A DNA stretch of 7,858 nucleotides from DATNPH01 sp036703315. Lineage in GTDB: Bacteria; Cyanobacteriota; Cyanobacteriia; Cyanobacteriales; Coleofasciculaceae. Made by a program: the position numbers and the translations under genes. The notes below the pieces were generated by a model. The model saw only the letters and a list, made by a program, of their open reading frames with translations. It did not search any database and had not been told where the DNA came from. The number at the start of each line of letters is the position of its first letter. Within the stretch, counting starts at the first letter, position 1. This document shows, one piece after another, positions 5,425 through 7,858 of this stretch. The DNA is taken from NCBI GenBank assembly GCA_036703315.1, contig DATNPH010000240.1:1-7858 (forward strand), written 5' to 3'.

Positions 5425-7858
5425 TTATTGAGTAAATAAGCTTGAACTATGTTCAACCTTTAGTTGACCTTCTTCAAGTAAATCAATAATTTTATCACAA
5501 CGAAATTTATTAACCCAATCGGTTAGGGTGTGGATTAAAGAGGCATGCTCCGGGGGAATGTGTTCCAGAAGTTGGAAAATCTGTTCATTATCAATTAAGT
5601 TAGCGGCTTGATATAATTCATTGACCCATTCCGGAGACATGGCGGCTAGAGATTCTTGGAACGATGAAGTGATTTTTGCACTTTCTGTAGCAGATGATGT
5701 TAATTCTTCATAGACATAGCGTACCCCCAGGTATTGAGCTATCTTGTCAAAGATGATCTGCTCCCGAAAAGGTTTCCGCACTAGGTCATCACAGCCTGTA
5801 GATAAAATGATGGATTGTTCTTCTTCTAAGGTACTTGCGGTGAGGGCAATAATCGCTGTCGCCTGACCTTTCAAATGAGTTTTAATCTGTTTTGTGGCTT
5901 CATATCCGTCCATAACAGGCATCCGCATGTCCATCCAGATCAGGTGCGGTTCAAATGCTTCCCAAACTTCAATCGCTTCTTTTCCATTAGTGGCTTCTTT
6001 TATCTCAAAACCAAGGGGATTGAGCAATCTAACCAGCAGTTGGCGATTGCTCCATTTGTCATCCACAATCAGGATGCGATAGCGGGGTTGGTTGGGTTCT
6101 AGGGCAATAATTCGGCGCGTTGTTGGTTTATCTTGGATATGTGTGGCATCAACTGTACTGATTTTGATGTCAAATCTGAAAATTGTACCTCGCCCCACTT
6201 CAGACGTGACTGTGATTTCTCCTCCCATCAGTTGCACAAATTTGCGGGCTATGGGTAAACCTAAACCTGTTCCTTCCTGGGATTCTATGCCAGTTTGGGT
6301 TTGCTTAAAGGCTTCAAAGATGTTGTCTAGTTCATCAGCAGCAATGCCAGCACCCGTGTCTTCGACTTCAAAATGTAATTGGTCATAGAGAGAGTTTTCA
6401 TCTCTTTTGACTGTTGAGTTTTGACCGCATCGGGTGCCCAAAATGAGTTGGGGCACAGGAGACGTGCCTGTAAGGGTTTTGACTTTTAAAGCTACGCCGC
6501 CTTCTTGCGTAAACTTGAGGGCATTACTGATCAGGTTGATCAAGACTTGGCGTAGTTTGACCTGATCGGTGCGGATGTATTGGGGAACATCGGCAGTGCG
6601 ATCGAAAACTAACTGCAACCCTTTATCGTCAGCTTTGGCTTGAAACATATCTTCCAAGTCATCCAGTAAGCGATAGAGGTCAAAGTTGGTTTCGTTGAGG
6701 GTAGTGCGTCCAGCTTCGATTTTGGACAAATCGAGGACGCTATTGATTAGGGTAAGTAGGTGTTCCCCGCTGCGAGTGATGATACTGACATTCTCTTGTT
6801 GGGTAGAATTCAGGCTTTGGCTGCGGGTCAGTAGTTGGGAAAAACCTAGGATGGCATTGAGGGGTGTGCGAAGTTCGTGACTCATATTTGCCAGGAAGGT
6901 GCTTTTGGCACGGTTAGCGGCTTCGGCGGCTTCTTTGGCTTCCTGCATAGCTGCCTCTGCTTGCTTGCGATCGCTAATGTCACGGGCTACCCAGATAACT
7001 GAATAATTCGGCATTGGCGAAATGCTCGCTGAGAACCAAACCTCTTTTTCTCCAAGCGGCAAACTGTAATCAAAATTAACTGTTTGCTGTGTATCTAAAG
7101 CCTGTCGAACTTTGCCCGACCAAATCTCGCCTGTCTCCTCCCGAGAAAATTGGTCGATGGTTAAGTTGATCAGATTATTGTCAAAGTCAGACAAGCGATC
7201 TGGATTCGTTGGCGCAATTACTATTGAGCCTTGATCATCAATGACAAGTACGATGTCAGTCATCGCCTCAAAGATCGCCCGAATTTGCTCTCCAGACTTG
7301 CGTAGCTTTTCCTCTAGCAAATAACGAACGGTGATGTCACGGGCGACCCAGATAACTGAATCAGCAGAAATAGGTGAAATATTGGCAGCAAACCACAGGC
7401 TTTGCTCCTCGATCATCAGACTGTACTCGATGCTGACAGGTTGACGAGTATCCAGAGCTTTTTGGATGTAGCCCAGGAAGATATCCGCTTGCTCTTTTTC
7501 CAATACTTCGTGCAGAGTTTTGCCCAACAAATCCTCAGTAGGATGGTAGAGGAGTGCGGGAGTATTGGAGGCAATTTTGAGATACCGTCCCTGGACATCA
7601 TAAACAAAGATCTGTTCGGTCATTGCCGCAAAGATACCCCGTAATTCTGCCTCAGCTTCGGCTAATTCAGCAGTACGTTCAGTAACTTTTTGTTCTAGAG
7701 ACGTATTTAATTGTTCGAGTTCAGCATTAATGTTTTGTAAAGCTTCATTTTGCTCAGCTAATTGTTTATCCTGAGCATAACTGCGCAAGGCTTCTGTAAC
7801 CGTCAAACATAGGTCAGCCGCGTCCCACGGCTTGGCAATGTAACGATACAAGTTAGCC
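5425..7858 (-). CDS. Hybrid sensor histidine kinase, REC(partial)-PAS-PAS-HisKA-HATPase-REC (5' end outside window)
   Basis: Predicted cytoplasmic hybrid histidine kinase; no membrane segment is seen. The frame is open to the window edge (codons for Ala-Asn precede the Leu codon TTG at 7851), so that TTG is internal and the true start lies outside. Numbering from that Leu as 1: residues 1-25 are the end of a receiver domain (YRYIAKPWD holds the conserved Lys-Pro); 27-72 is a coiled coil; PAS domains span about 65-178 and 186-297; HisKA has phospho-accepting H325 in SHELRTP; the HATPase has N-box N439/N443, G1 DTGAG 498-502 and G2 GTGLGL 527-532; the second receiver has D597/D598, acceptor D641, T671 and K693; a helical tail runs from about 735 to 808. 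Residues 461-490 are an apparent repeat-derived insertion in the ATP-binding domain. It is the first gene of the three-kinase run, 33 bp upstream of the next. Signal and phosphotransfer partner are unknown. The family call is secure; the role is not. Confidence 0.95.
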   Translation of the reverse strand, partial: ANLYRYIAKPWDAADLCLTVTEALRSYAQDKQLAEQNEALQNINAELEQLNTSLEQKVTERTAELAEAEAELRGIFAAMTEQIFVYDVQGRYLKIASNTPALLYHPTEDLLGKTLHEVLEKEQADIFLGYIQKALDTRQPVSIEYSLMIEEQSLWFAANISPISADSVIWVARDITVRYLLEEKLRKSGEQIRAIFEAMTDIVLVIDDQGSIVIAPTNPDRLSDFDNNLINLTIDQFSREETGEIWSGKVRQALDTQQTVNFDYSLPLGEKEVWFSASISPMPNYSVIWVARDISDRKQAEAAMQEAKEAAEAANRAKSTFLANMSHELRTPLNAILGFSQLLTRSQSLNSTQQENVSIITRSGEHLLTLINSVLDLSKIEAGRTTLNETNFDLYRLLDDLEDMFQAKADDKGLQLVFDRTADVPQYIRTDQVKLRQVLINLISNALKFTQEGGVALKVKTLTGTSPVPQLILGTRCGQNSTVKRDENSLYDQLHFEVEDTGAGIAADELDNIFEAFKQTQTGIESQEGTGLGLPIARKFVQLMGGEITVTSEVGRGTIFRFDIKISTVDATHIQDKPTTRRIIALEPNQPRYRILIVDDKWSNRQLLVRLLNPLGFEIKEATNGKEAIEVWEAFEPHLIWMDMRMPVMDGYEATKQIKTHLKGQATAIIALTASTLEEEQSIILSTGCDDLVRKPFREQIIFDKIAQYLGVRYVYEELTSSATESAKITSSFQESLAAMSPEWVNELYQAANLIDNEQIFQLLEHIPPEHASLIHTLTDWVNKFRCDKIIDLLEEGQLKVEHSSSLFTQ
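6382..6471. repeat. Repeat-like 90-bp in-frame block with inverted repeats in the HATPase of the PAS-PAS kinase
   Basis: The block encodes residues 461-490 (numbered from Leu at 7851), absent from the neighbouring paralogue. It contains overlapping inverted repeats: GTGCCC 6434-6439 with GGGCAC 6451-6456; GGCAC 6452-6456 with GTGCC 6464-6468; ACAGG 6455-6459 with CCTGT 6467-6471. It also contains three heptamers in register, TTTTGAC, TGTTGAG, TTTTGAC (6405-6425). Palindromic ACAGG/CCTGT elements and GTCAAAA heptamers are both familiar as cyanobacterial interspersed repeats (from memory). Confidence 0.62.
6967..6974. repeat. HIP1 octamer within the PAS-PAS kinase gene
   Basis: Exact GCGATCGC, read as S293-D294-R295 directly after the second PAS domain. 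Confidence 0.9.
6977..7004. repeat. Direct repeat, copy 1: end of the second PAS domain
   Basis: 28 bp matching 7334-7361 with one mismatch (GGGCTACC against GGGCGACC). It encodes SVIWVARDI at the end of the second PAS domain. The copies are 357 bp (exactly 119 codons) apart, so they mark a tandem PAS duplication. Confidence 0.85.
7334..7361. repeat. Direct repeat, copy 2: end of the first PAS domain
   Basis: Partner of the copy at 6977-7004. It encodes the same SVIWVARDI segment at the end of the first PAS domain. Sequence outside this segment has diverged much more between the two PAS domains, so this patch is either strongly constrained or was homogenised by conversion. Confidence 0.85.

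Noticed and set aside
5404..5428. AT-only inverted repeat ATAAATT/AATTTAT across the stop codon between the first two kinases, as terminator or attenuator
   Set aside because: Seven A/T pairs with an 11-base loop make a weak stem and there is no GC-rich stem with T-run; likely chance in AT-rich spacer DNA.
5875..6388. Several overlapping plus-strand open frames opposite the PAS-PAS kinase
   Set aside because: They are antisense to conserved receiver and HATPase motifs that fully explain the sequence; no independent coding signal.

Overview
The window holds three large multidomain sensor histidine kinases, all on the minus strand, head to tail, with gaps of only 33 and 37 bp. They look like one transcription unit read from the right edge of the window to the left. 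The most upstream kinase enters from beyond the right edge and is incomplete at its N-terminus. Five GCGATCGC octamers (HIP1), GAF/PAS-rich hybrid kinases and heptanucleotide short tandem repeats point to a cyanobacterium, most likely a filamentous one. No species is recognisable from the sequence alone.

Layout in transcription order. (1) 7858-5425: hybrid kinase, REC(partial)-coiled coil-PAS-PAS-HisKA-HATPase-REC-helical tail. (2) 5391-3409: hybrid kinase, REC-coiled coil-HisKA-HATPase-REC-helical tail. (3) 3371-129: REC-coiled coil-GAF-GAF-PAS-PAS-NtrB-like kinase core, with no C-terminal receiver. Positions 1-128 lie downstream of the cluster; only a HIP1 site is seen there, with no gene and no convincing terminator. 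The forward strand has no credible gene.

Working together: each protein begins with a receiver domain, so each kinase can in principle be controlled by phosphorylation from another kinase. Two of them also end in a receiver. No Hpt domain, DNA-binding domain or other output is present here. The set therefore looks like a signalling network whose inputs (GAF/PAS sensing) are integrated, and whose output partner is encoded elsewhere. That wiring is inference.

The most unusual signal is that all three kinases carry in-frame stretches that look like intergenic cyanobacterial repeat DNA inside conserved catalytic or receiver domains. These are: two heptamer arrays (391-466) in the ATP-binding domain of the third kinase; an octamer-rich block (3832-3939) in the second receiver of the second kinase; and a block of inverted repeats plus heptamers (6382-6471) in the ATP-binding domain of the first kinase. 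A further heptamer array (134-161) encodes the last residues of the third kinase. In each internal case a paralogue in the same window lacks the insertion, so the boundaries can be read by direct comparison. The reading frame and the diagnostic motifs on both sides remain intact.
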